A DNA stretch of 64,000 bases from Leptonema illini DSM 21528 (GTDB lineage Bacteria > Spirochaetota > Leptospiria > Leptospirales > Leptonemataceae): contig NZ_JH597773.1 of assembly GCF_000243335.1 (NCBI RefSeq), forward strand, positions 686,489 to 750,488, written 5' to 3'. A program made the translations under genes and the position numbers. Within the stretch, counting starts at the first letter, position 1. Every line of letters starts with the position of its first letter. The notes below the pieces were generated by a model, which had not been told where the DNA came from, did not search any database, and saw only the letters and a list, made by a program, of their open reading frames with translations. This document shows, piece after piece, positions 53,062-60,927 of the stretch.

Positions 53062-53982
53062 ATGAAACGGATTTTCACCACCACAGCGGGAGCACTGGCA
53101 GTATCCCTGTTCGCAGGCGCTCTGATTGCAAAACCCAAAATCATCGACCGTGAAGCAGAGAAAAAGGCCTACCCTGATCTGCAAACCACGGAAAGCATCC
53201 TTGATCGCAATGTTACCGAAGCCTACAAGCGCCTAGCCCTGTTTGGCCCGCTTGTGAACATGGCTAAAGAAGACCGAGACAAGTATTTCAAAGAGCGTCA
53301 GGATCCGCTCGATTTCCGTCATACGCTTAAGAACATCGTCTATACTCCTCGCAACACCTATGTGCGTTACGTCAAGGAAGGAGCGGATTTTCTGCTTGTA
53401 GGCCTCGGCGATACGGCAGAGACACAGGCCAAGATCAGCGAAAAAACGGCCGAAGCGAACAACGCCGGTGTTCAGGTTCCTGCCCTTGCCTTTCAGGATC
53501 GTGAAGGCATCGAACTGACGCAGTTCGAGTTCATCTACGCCGAAGACGAACCCATTCGGGAAGCGATCGGTTCGCGCCGCAAGTCCGTCAGCCTCTTCTA
53601 TAAAAGAACGGGTCAGGGCAACGTCGACACCGAGCAGGATTTTACGCTCGACCTCGTCGTAACTCGCATCGTTCACGATAACTTCAAAAAAGGCGTAAAA
53701 GACATCGAAGTCGTTATCGATCCGAGTCCGATGACCGAGGCCATGGACGATATCATCATCCTGCACCGCTACAATCAGAAGCCCTCCCAGGCGATCGTCG
53801 TGGGCACGATGCCGAACACGCCTAATTTCCCGCAGCGGAATCAGTTCAAGCAGAAATTCTATACGAAGCTGCTCGATCATTACAACATTCTGTATCGTCT
53901 GCTCGACGGTTATGCGAAGAAGGATGGCAACTCGTACAACGATACCGTCCTCGAACTTCTGCGAAAAAGCACGGAATACTGA
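53062..53982 (+). CDS. Secreted FcpA-like flagellar-coiling protein (candidate)
   Basis: 306 residues from the ATG at 53062, with GGAAG upstream and a signal peptide (RIFTTTAGALAVSLFAGALIA). The mature part is charged and largely helical (DREAEKKAYPDLQTTESIL, RNTYVRYVKEGADFLLVGLG, DHYNILYRLLDGYAKKDG) without known enzyme motifs. Size, signal peptide, lack of other domains and spirochaete context resemble the Leptospira flagellar-coiling protein FcpA, which sheaths the periplasmic filament. I rate the name as a recollection-based guess. Strong promoter-like -10 and a terminator suggest high expression from a monocistron. Confidence 0.6.
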   Translation: MKRIFTTTAGALAVSLFAGALIAKPKIIDREAEKKAYPDLQTTESILDRNVTEAYKRLALFGPLVNMAKEDRDKYFKERQDPLDFRHTLKNIVYTPRNTYVRYVKEGADFLLVGLGDTAETQAKISEKTAEANNAGVQVPALAFQDREGIELTQFEFIYAEDEPIREAIGSRRKSVSLFYKRTGQGNVDTEQDFTLDLVVTRIVHDNFKKGVKDIEVVIDPSPMTEAMDDIIILHRYNQKPSQAIVVGTMPNTPNFPQRNQFKQKFYTKLLDHYNILYRLLDGYAKKDGNSYNDTVLELLRKSTEY

Positions 53983-54005
53983 GCGACGTTCCGCGACCTG
54001 AGAAG

Positions 54006-54031
54006 AGGCCTCCTGAGAAGGGGGCCTTTTT
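54006..54031 (+). terminator. Rho-independent terminator after the FcpA-like gene
   Basis: Stem AGGCCTCC / GGGGGCCT, 8 bp including one G-T pair, loop TGAGAA, followed by five T (interrupted after). Confidence 0.88.
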
Positions 54032-54133
54032 GCTTTCAGACCGGAAAGGCCTTCCGCTCGATTCCCGGCCGGCCCGACCTGACGCCCGACAGGGCTCTGA
54101 TTGACAGGATGGGGCATCGTTTGAAGGTGCGCC

Positions 54134-55255
54134 ATGTCGCTGCATGATACGCTCGAACAGCGCCTTGCCGAAACCGAAGCGATCCTCGACGCCCAGCCCA
54201 TAGCGAGCTTTGGAATCGATCAGTTCTTTCGCATCATGCGTCTCAATCATCGCGCCCTGCGATATACCGGCCATGACAGCTACAAATCCGTCATCCAGCA
54301 ATCCTGCCATCGCATGATCCAGAACAGAGGCGATATCTGCCCGTTCTGCCCTCTTGAGAATGAATGGAAGAAGGTCTTCTCTGAAAACGACGAGACGGAC
54401 CGTCCCTACCGCATCATCGAAAAGATCATTCAGAAGCGCGTCGGTAAGGGCGAAAAGAGTTTCAAGATCACCTTTATCCTGATTCGAACGAACAGCATTC
54501 GCATCGTCGAGATGATTGAAGATATTACCGAAGAACGCGAAAGACAGGAAGAGATGCTGCGCATCGAAAACCTGGCCACCATGGGTACGATGATATCGGG
54601 CATAGCGCATGAACTGAACAACCCGCTCACCGGCATATCGCTTACATTGCAGAATCTGCAGGCGAATATATCGACGATGGACTCGTCAGAGGTGATCAAG
54701 AGGCTGCAGTTCATCTACAAAGATCTATCAAAGGCATCTCGCATAGTTCAGGATATTCTCAGCCTCGCACGGCCCGGCATCAAAGAGAAGCATCAGATCA
54801 ATCTCGTTCGTATCATCGAAAAGGCCCGCGATAACACCGCCCGGTTGTATCCCGTACTCTCGCGCAAGATCCGCTGGGAGATTCCCGCCTCAGACGACTT
54901 CATTCTGCCCGCTGATCCCGATAAACTGGAGCGACTGTTTTTCAACCTGTTTCGAAACGCCATCCAGGCCTACGATTATAAAGAAGGCGTCATCAGCGTT
55001 CACCTGAAGCACTTTCGTAACTCTATCTACATCACCATCGCCGACGATGCAGGCGGTATTCCTCCTGAGATTCTGCAGAGGATATTCGTGCCGTTTCATT
55101 CAGGCTCACGCACCGGACGCGGAACCGGCCTGGGGTTACCGATCTGTTTGAATATCGTGAGGGAGCACGGCGGACGGTTGAAAATCAGATCGAGCCGCGG
55201 CCGTACATTCTTCTTCATCTCCATGCCTTCGGGTAAACAGGAGCGATGGGCATGA
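54134..55255 (+). CDS. PAS-containing sensor histidine kinase
   Basis: 373 residues, no membrane helix. An N-terminal PAS domain (ILDAQPIASFGIDQFFRIMRLN) contains Cys-rich CHRMIQNRGDICPFC near residues 57-75. HisKA has the H-box GIAHELNNPLTGI, and the ATPase part shows RNAIQAYDYKEG (N-box), DDAGGIPPEIL and GRGTGLGLPICLNIV. It overlaps the adjacent response regulator by 10 bases. Likely a soluble redox- or ligand-sensing kinase paired with that regulator. Confidence 0.94.
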   Translation: MSLHDTLEQRLAETEAILDAQPIASFGIDQFFRIMRLNHRALRYTGHDSYKSVIQQSCHRMIQNRGDICPFCPLENEWKKVFSENDETDRPYRIIEKIIQKRVGKGEKSFKITFILIRTNSIRIVEMIEDITEERERQEEMLRIENLATMGTMISGIAHELNNPLTGISLTLQNLQANISTMDSSEVIKRLQFIYKDLSKASRIVQDILSLARPGIKEKHQINLVRIIEKARDNTARLYPVLSRKIRWEIPASDDFILPADPDKLERLFFNLFRNAIQAYDYKEGVISVHLKHFRNSIYITIADDAGGIPPEILQRIFVPFHSGSRTGRGTGLGLPICLNIVREHGGRLKIRSSRGRTFFFISMPSGKQERWA

Positions 55256-56202
55256 AAAGCATACTCGTCGTCGACGACATCTTCTCGATCCGGCTCGCCA
55301 TACAGGATTTTCTTTCCCCGCATTTCACCGTAGTTACGGCCGGCGATGGACAGGAGGCCCTGGAAATACTCTCTGAAAGACGATTCGATCTACTTCTGAG
55401 CGATATTCGCATGCCCGGTATGAGCGGCATCGAATTGATTCAGCATGTGCAATCGGCGTATCCTGAGATGCAGTATGCGCTGATGACCGCATATAACGTG
55501 AACGATTATGTGAAATACGCCAGGGAGCACCGCATCTGGAATATCATCCCCAAATCGACCTTCCTCGATTTACAGATGGTCGGCGTCATGGTGCGCAAGC
55601 TGACCGGCCCCGATATCTTCGGATTCTCTCTTTATTTTCCCGATCTTATTGAAGAGCCAGTAAGCATCGGCAGGGTTTATGCGATGCATCGTGACGAAGA
55701 GGCCCGGCTGCCCGCCGGAACGCTACTGCATTGCGAGATCAGCTCGGACGAAGAGCGCTTTCGCATGTGTGATATGGTTGCCGAGCTTCTGAAGCGACAT
55801 CGAGCGCCTGGAGTCATTCGCCTGATACTCGAAGAACTGACGATGAACGCTCGCGACTACGCCTCCGATCAGTTCACACAGCCCATTCAGCTTTCGTTTG
55901 GAGTGTACCGCGACAACCTGCTTTTTGCCGTTACCGATTCAAGCGGCAGACTCGATCGATCCGACATCCTCTATCGACTCGAACGAAACGTATCCTATGA
56001 CGAACGGGGAAGACCGCTGTCGCTCCAGGATTCGCACGGCAGAGGGCTTTTTATTTCGCGAGAGAATCTCGATCATCTCATCTTCAACATTCAGGCAGGC
56101 AAAAAGACCGAGATCCTTGGCCTGCTGCAACCCGAGGCGGAGTTTCGCAACAAGGCCATTTCGATCTACTTCCGGGATGCAGACGGGCGTATCGTACAGT
56201 AG
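55246..56202 (+). CDS. Response regulator with C-terminal RsbW-type ATPase domain
   Basis: 318 residues. Receiver: VVDDIFSIR, phosphoacceptor Asp in LLLSDIRMPGMSGI, LMTAYN and IPKSTFL. The C-terminal half is a GHKL ATPase: LILEELTMNARDYASD (N-box), VTDSSGRLDRSDI and DSHGRGLFISREN. The pairing of receiver with anti-sigma-type ATPase suggests phosphorylation controls a partner-switching output, such as binding a sigma factor or phosphorylating a STAS protein. Overlaps the kinase gene by 10 bases and the convergent unknown by 37 bases. Confidence 0.9.
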   Translation: MGMKSILVVDDIFSIRLAIQDFLSPHFTVVTAGDGQEALEILSERRFDLLLSDIRMPGMSGIELIQHVQSAYPEMQYALMTAYNVNDYVKYAREHRIWNIIPKSTFLDLQMVGVMVRKLTGPDIFGFSLYFPDLIEEPVSIGRVYAMHRDEEARLPAGTLLHCEISSDEERFRMCDMVAELLKRHRAPGVIRLILEELTMNARDYASDQFTQPIQLSFGVYRDNLLFAVTDSSGRLDRSDILYRLERNVSYDERGRPLSLQDSHGRGLFISRENLDHLIFNIQAGKKTEILGLLQPEAEFRNKAISIYFRDADGRIVQ

Positions 56203-57293
56203 CCGTTTGAGTCTTCAATACTGATGCCGCCTTTATGACGCAGCAATCGGTACGGCGAGCTCGGTCGCAGAGTTGCGGCGACGGGCTTCTCTTCCTGATC
56301 GTCGTTTTTAACAAGCAGATACAGGAAGCGCTCCCCTCCGGCGATGGCGAAACCTCCGGTGGCTAACGCATCGCCCTGAAATTCCACTCCTGAAATATCG
56401 GCCCCGGGAGTATCAGCATGGAAGGCCGTTGTGCCGTCTCCGTTCCCCGTCCACGAGATTTCTCCGTCTTCTATCTGCCCGGCAAAGCGACCGGTGGCAA
56501 AGAGGACGCCCGATTCGGTCAGCGCCATCGGCATGCGATGCGGAACGACAAGCGGCAGACGCACAGATTCGATCTCTTTCAGTCGCTCTTTCTCTTCATC
56601 AAGGCGATACTCGCGAATAAAATCCTGATCATCCTGCTGCAAATGAATGGCGATACGGTCGCCGCCGACGGCCACGGATTTGGCAAACGACCGTTCAGCA
56701 CCGGGAATGGTTAACGTGAAGATGCGAAAGTCCGGCTCAAAACGCACGATATAGACGGGCCCCGATGAGAAGAGAACGGCGGCCGTTGATCCGGCTGTCT
56801 GGGCCGAATTTTTCGATTCATCGCTGTGCTCTGCATCGCTGAAGGCATAGTCGGTCATGAGAACGCCCGACAGCGGAAGGCCCGGAGCGGCATTGCCGTT
56901 ATGATCCATCAGCCGCACGGCCGTAAGATCGCCCGAAAGCAGCAGAATCCATTTTCCCCGAGGGTCAGAGACCGGATACGAGGCGCTTTCGCGCTTCCAG
57001 TAGAGCTCATCGGGATGCGCATAATAGGCGATCTCTTTACCGATCTTCTGGTATTCAAAATAACCGTTCCCTTCTGGCGGTACAAAGTACAGCCGATCGG
57101 GATCAAGAGGAACACGCTTACCGCGGTCATAAAAGACCGGACCATCCTCGTCGCGCAGAGTCTGGTAGTCCGCCGACGAAAAGAAATCGGAGCATTGAAC
57201 GGAAATATCCGGCGGAGCATCGTAGCCAACCGCCGGATATCTATAAAAGAGAGCCCCGGAAACGAGGCTCAGTAGAAAAAAGATGCGAATCAT
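56166..57293 (-). CDS. Secreted or membrane-anchored protein, beta-propeller-like, unknown function
   Basis: 375 residues. An N-terminal hydrophobic segment (IFFLLSLVSGALF) serves as signal or anchor. The rest is beta-rich (DRLYFVPPEGNGYFEYQKIG, RGKWILLLSGDLTAVRLMDHNG, FEPDFRIFTLTIPGA, AKSVAVGGDRIAIHL) with a repeated strand-turn rhythm, suggesting a beta-propeller. No catalytic motif. Its ATG directly follows the sigma factor stop (TGAATG), so the two are cotranscribed. Confidence 0.7.
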   Translation of the reverse strand: MIRIFFLLSLVSGALFYRYPAVGYDAPPDISVQCSDFFSSADYQTLRDEDGPVFYDRGKRVPLDPDRLYFVPPEGNGYFEYQKIGKEIAYYAHPDELYWKRESASYPVSDPRGKWILLLSGDLTAVRLMDHNGNAAPGLPLSGVLMTDYAFSDAEHSDESKNSAQTAGSTAAVLFSSGPVYIVRFEPDFRIFTLTIPGAERSFAKSVAVGGDRIAIHLQQDDQDFIREYRLDEEKERLKEIESVRLPLVVPHRMPMALTESGVLFATGRFAGQIEDGEISWTGNGDGTTAFHADTPGADISGVEFQGDALATGGFAIAGGERFLYLLVKNDDQEEKPVAATLRPSSPYRLLRHKGGISIEDSNGYCTIRPSASRK

Positions 57294-58229
57294 TCAGGCG
57301 AGGAAGGCTCCCAGCTGTCTGGAATTTACCCCCGTTCGAATCTTACGAAGCGCCTTTTTCTCGATCTGTCGCACACGCTCTTTGGAAAGACCGACCATCT
57401 TACCAATACGCTGCAGCGAGTAGATCGGACCGCCATCAAGACCGAACCGGAGCATGATCACCTTTCTTTCTCGCTCGCTCAGCTGATCAAGGCTTTTCGT
57501 CAGCTCGCCTTTCAGCTGTTCGAATTCAAGACTGCTATGCGGCTCGACCTCTTTCTTATCCTGAATGTTCTCGCCGAGAGTAAAGTCCTCGGAATCGGCC
57601 ATCGGAGCGTCAAGACTGAGATGATCCTTGCTCATACGGATCAGGTGGGTGACCTCAGACACCTCCATATCCATATATTCGGCAATGTTTTCGATCGAAG
57701 ACTCCATGTCCTCCTGGTTCTCGAACCAGTGCTCTGCCTCGTCGATGCGTTTCAGGTCGGCCATACGATTCAGGGGAAGTCTGATCAGGCTGGCTTTCTG
57801 CTGAATGGCGTATTTGATCGACTGACGAATCCACCAGACCGCATACGAGATGAAGTGGAACCCACGCTCGGGATTGAAACGCTCCGCTGCCTTGATCAGG
57901 CCGAGGTTGCCCTCGTTAATCAGATCCATCAGCGTCAGGCCGTAGGATTGATACCGCTTTGCGATCGTAACCACAAACCGCAGATTGGAGCGAACAAGCA
58001 GGTTTCGAGCCTCTTCATCGCCATCTCTTGCAAGCAGAGAGACACGATACTCCTCTTCTCTGCTCAACATAGGGATCTTATGGATTTCGTTAAGATACCA
58101 GTTCAGGATCGAGTCGTTCACCGTTTCGATCTTTTTTTCTGTCGTACGGGACGGAGTTGGAGCGACAAGCTCGTCAAATTCTGATCCCATCACCTGATTT
58201 TCTGTTTTTTGAGCCGTTTTCTGAGTCAT
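57294..58229 (-). CDS. Sigma-70 family RNA polymerase sigma factor (group 2-like)
   Basis: 311 residues. Region 1.2 (LNWYLNEIHKIPMLSREEEY), region 2 (NLRFVVTIAKRYQSYGLTLMDLINEGNLGLIKAAERFNPERGFHF and SYAVWWIRQSI), region 3 (RLPLNRMADL) and region 4 with its HTH (LQRIGKMVGLSKERVRQIEKKALRKI). It lacks the large region 1.1 and non-conserved insert of a housekeeping RpoD and is about half its size, so it looks like an alternative factor of group 2 (RpoS/HrdB-type). Which stress or stage it serves is not visible. Head of a two-gene unit. Confidence 0.9.
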   Translation of the reverse strand: MTQKTAQKTENQVMGSEFDELVAPTPSRTTEKKIETVNDSILNWYLNEIHKIPMLSREEEYRVSLLARDGDEEARNLLVRSNLRFVVTIAKRYQSYGLTLMDLINEGNLGLIKAAERFNPERGFHFISYAVWWIRQSIKYAIQQKASLIRLPLNRMADLKRIDEAEHWFENQEDMESSIENIAEYMDMEVSEVTHLIRMSKDHLSLDAPMADSEDFTLGENIQDKKEVEPHSSLEFEQLKGELTKSLDQLSERERKVIMLRFGLDGGPIYSLQRIGKMVGLSKERVRQIEKKALRKIRTGVNSRQLGAFLA

Positions 58230-58514
58230 CTGAGCACCTCACACGCCCGATTAGAATCATTCTAAAAGTAAAGACGTTCGAATCAACTTCTTTTCGTATC
58301 AAATTACCGCCGGTTTCATTTTTTTATCGACTTTTGCTGAAAAGTCACTCCAGGCAGACTCAAGGCGCTTACCCGGAAAATTCTGGCGCCTGCCATCTCT
58401 ATTTCGGTCGGGCCTACTCTTTATAGTCCCCGTCCGGGACAAATCGGTGCAAAAAAATGTAAGAAATCGTCGTTTCTGGATTGAAGCCCGGCTTCTCTGG
58501 CCCATCCTGCACCG

Positions 58515-59465
58515 ATGCGTTCTCTTCCAGCGGATCTATTAGAGGCACGGGCCCGCTTTTTACAGTCGGTGCGCACTTTTTTTCAAGAACGCGATATTCT
58601 CGAAGTTGAGACCCCACTTCTTCATAAGACAGGGACCCCCGAACCGTTTATCGAAAATTTGCACGTTCAGGATCCGACCGGTGCGCCTCCGGGCTTTCTG
58701 ATCACCAGTCCGGAGTACCACATGAAAACGGTACTGGCCGAGGTCCGCCGCCCGATATTTCAGATCGCTCATGTCTTTCGGGGCGGCGATGGTGGCAGCC
58801 GCAGCCCTCTGCATACGCGTGAATTCCTGATGCTCGAGTGGTATCTGCCGGGGGCCGACGAATACGCCCTCATGCAGCAGATTATTGAACTGCTGCGCTT
58901 CTTACATGTGCAATTCCCTGATTCCGAACTCAGTACAAACATTCCGATCTTCTCTATGGAAGATCTGTTGCGTGAGCATGCCGGCTGTACAATGGAACGA
59001 TCCTCTCTCGAAGATCGGGCGATCGAACTCGGCCTGGCACCGGCCGATGAGATCCGCAAGGATCGTTACGATGAGGTTTTCTTTCGTGTCTTCTTGCATA
59101 CGGTAGAGCCGGCACTTGCCCTGCACTCCTATCCGCTTTTTGTTCATGGCTACCCCGCCGAGCTCGCCGCCTACAGCGTCATCGAGGGAAATATCGGGCG
59201 GCGCTTCGAGCTATACTGGAAGGGAGTGGAGCTGGCCAACGGCTACTACGAAGTCACAGATCCCGACGAACAGATGCGACGCTTTGCGGCCGACAACGCC
59301 ATTCGGCAAAGCATCGGCAAGCCCGAGCGCCAGATTGATGAAGCCTTTCTTTCGGCTCTCCGAAAGGGGATGCCCGTCGGCTCAGGCGTCGCTCTCGGTC
59401 TCGACCGCCTGTTCATGCTTTTCTCGAACGCCAGCCGCATCGAAGAGATCAGCCCGTTTGAGTAA
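58515..59465 (+). CDS. epmA: Elongation factor P beta-lysyltransferase EpmA
   Basis: 316 residues. EpmA attaches beta-lysine to EF-P. It is a class II lysyl-tRNA-synthetase paralogue without the anticodon domain. Motif 1-like FFQERDILEVETPLLHKTGTPEP, motif 2 FRGGDGGSRSPLHTREFLMLEWY, ELYWKGVELANGYYE and motif 3 GSGVALGLDRLFMLFSN are intact. Partners EpmB and efp are not in this window. Single gene with 285 bases upstream. Confidence 0.92.
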   Translation: MRSLPADLLEARARFLQSVRTFFQERDILEVETPLLHKTGTPEPFIENLHVQDPTGAPPGFLITSPEYHMKTVLAEVRRPIFQIAHVFRGGDGGSRSPLHTREFLMLEWYLPGADEYALMQQIIELLRFLHVQFPDSELSTNIPIFSMEDLLREHAGCTMERSSLEDRAIELGLAPADEIRKDRYDEVFFRVFLHTVEPALALHSYPLFVHGYPAELAAYSVIEGNIGRRFELYWKGVELANGYYEVTDPDEQMRRFAADNAIRQSIGKPERQIDEAFLSALRKGMPVGSGVALGLDRLFMLFSNASRIEEISPFE

Positions 59466-59613
59466 ACGTCATCCGGATAGCTGCTCCTCTCGATAACACC
59501 GATGACTCTCCATGGCGCCCGCATAATCCCCGAAGAGACGAAAATCCGCCCGAACTGTCAAATGTAGCACAAAAACATTCGACGAAACCTTATCCTTCGA
59601 CTAATATGAGTCC

Positions 59614-60927
59614 ATGACACGAATCGGCTACGGGGCCGCAGAGATGGGCCATTTTGCCTCGGAGCTGGTCGTCCGGCTATATCTTCTAAAATTCTATACC
59701 GATACCGTCGGCCTGTCTCCACTTCTCGCCGGATTGGCCATCGCTCTCAGCATCGTCTGGGATGCCGTGAGCGATCCGCTTATGGGATTCCTGTCGGATC
59801 ACACAGCCTGGCGTTTCGGACGCCGTCGTCCCTACATCCTCGTCGGGTCGCTGCTGCTTGCTCTCGCCCTTGCCTTTCTCTTTCATCCCCCTCAAACGGA
59901 GAGCCAGACGGCCATATTCGCTTATCTGCTCGTCAGTTACATACTCTTAAATACGGCTCTGACCGTAACGGCCGTTCCACATGCGGCGCTGGCGGCAGAG
60001 TTAACCGATTCGCCGGGCGAACGCACCGTGCTTTTCGGGTTTCGCCTGTTCTGGGGTAACATCGGCCTTCTTGCCGGCACGCTGCTGCCCGGCTACTTCT
60101 TGAGCAAAGGACGGGCGATCGAAGCCTACGCCGACGCCGCTCTCTGGCTGGCCGTGCTTGTCGTTGCCGGAGGGCTGATTACGTTTTTCACGACCCGGGA
60201 GCCTCGTAACAGAGAGAGGCGCAGCCCCGGCGGCATCGCAGAGTTTGTCGCTGTTCCGACCAATCCGGTGTTTCGCCCTCTGCTTCTGGCCTTCATGACG
60301 GCCTACGCCGGAGTCGCCATCAACTCCGCTCTTGCCCTTTTCTATTATGAAGATCGACTGGCATTCGAACCCGAGCAGACCAATATCGTGCTGGGCACGT
60401 TTCTCGTCGTGTGGACGTCATCCATTCCGCTCTGGGTAATTCTCTCGCGAAGGTTCGGCAAACGTCGGCCGGCCTTTTATGGGCTGCTTCTTCTTGGATT
60501 GATGACAACGTTCACGTATCCCTTTTTTCCCGAGCGGGTTTTATGGCCGCCGCTTGTCGCCGCCGTTGCCGGCGGTATTTTCGTAGGATCCATTATTCTG
60601 TTCGATTCAATCATTACCGATATCGTCGACTATGACGAATGGAAGAGCGGCATCCAGAAAGAAGGCCTTTTCTTCGGATACGCGAAGATGGGCGTAAAGC
60701 TGAGCCGGGCCATGGCGCTGCTTCTAACAGGGCTTTTGCTTGAGTGGATCGGACAGGGCGAAGAGAGAAACAACGTCGCTCTCGGCTGGCTTTTCGGGCC
60801 CGGTGTCGGATTGTTTTTTCTTGTCGGCGCCGGTATCTTCCTGCTTTATCCGATGAGCGACCGGCAGTCACAGGCTGTACAGAAACGCCTGAAAAGGAGA
60901 CGAAATGAAACTGAACGAGCTGCTTGA
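59614..60927 (+). CDS. MFS transporter, GPH (sugar-cation symporter) family
   Basis: 437 residues with about 12 membrane helices. GPH family signature DAVSDPLMGFLSDHTAWRFGRRRPYIL is at residues about 50-77. EWKSGIQKEGLFFGYAKMGVKLSRA, near helix 10, is also typical. GPH/MelB-like carriers move sugars or related solutes with cations; the solute is unknown. Its 3' end overlaps the cyclase gene by 23 bases. Confidence 0.93.
   Translation: MTRIGYGAAEMGHFASELVVRLYLLKFYTDTVGLSPLLAGLAIALSIVWDAVSDPLMGFLSDHTAWRFGRRRPYILVGSLLLALALAFLFHPPQTESQTAIFAYLLVSYILLNTALTVTAVPHAALAAELTDSPGERTVLFGFRLFWGNIGLLAGTLLPGYFLSKGRAIEAYADAALWLAVLVVAGGLITFFTTREPRNRERRSPGGIAEFVAVPTNPVFRPLLLAFMTAYAGVAINSALALFYYEDRLAFEPEQTNIVLGTFLVVWTSSIPLWVILSRRFGKRRPAFYGLLLLGLMTTFTYPFFPERVLWPPLVAAVAGGIFVGSIILFDSIITDIVDYDEWKSGIQKEGLFFGYAKMGVKLSRAMALLLTGLLLEWIGQGEERNNVALGWLFGPGVGLFFLVGAGIFLLYPMSDRQSQAVQKRLKRRRNETERAA

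Noticed and set aside
53233-54610. Two minus-strand frames of 322 and 254 codons opposite the FcpA-like and kinase genes
   Set aside because: They overlap each other and two well-supported genes including a terminator; shadows of GC-rich coding.
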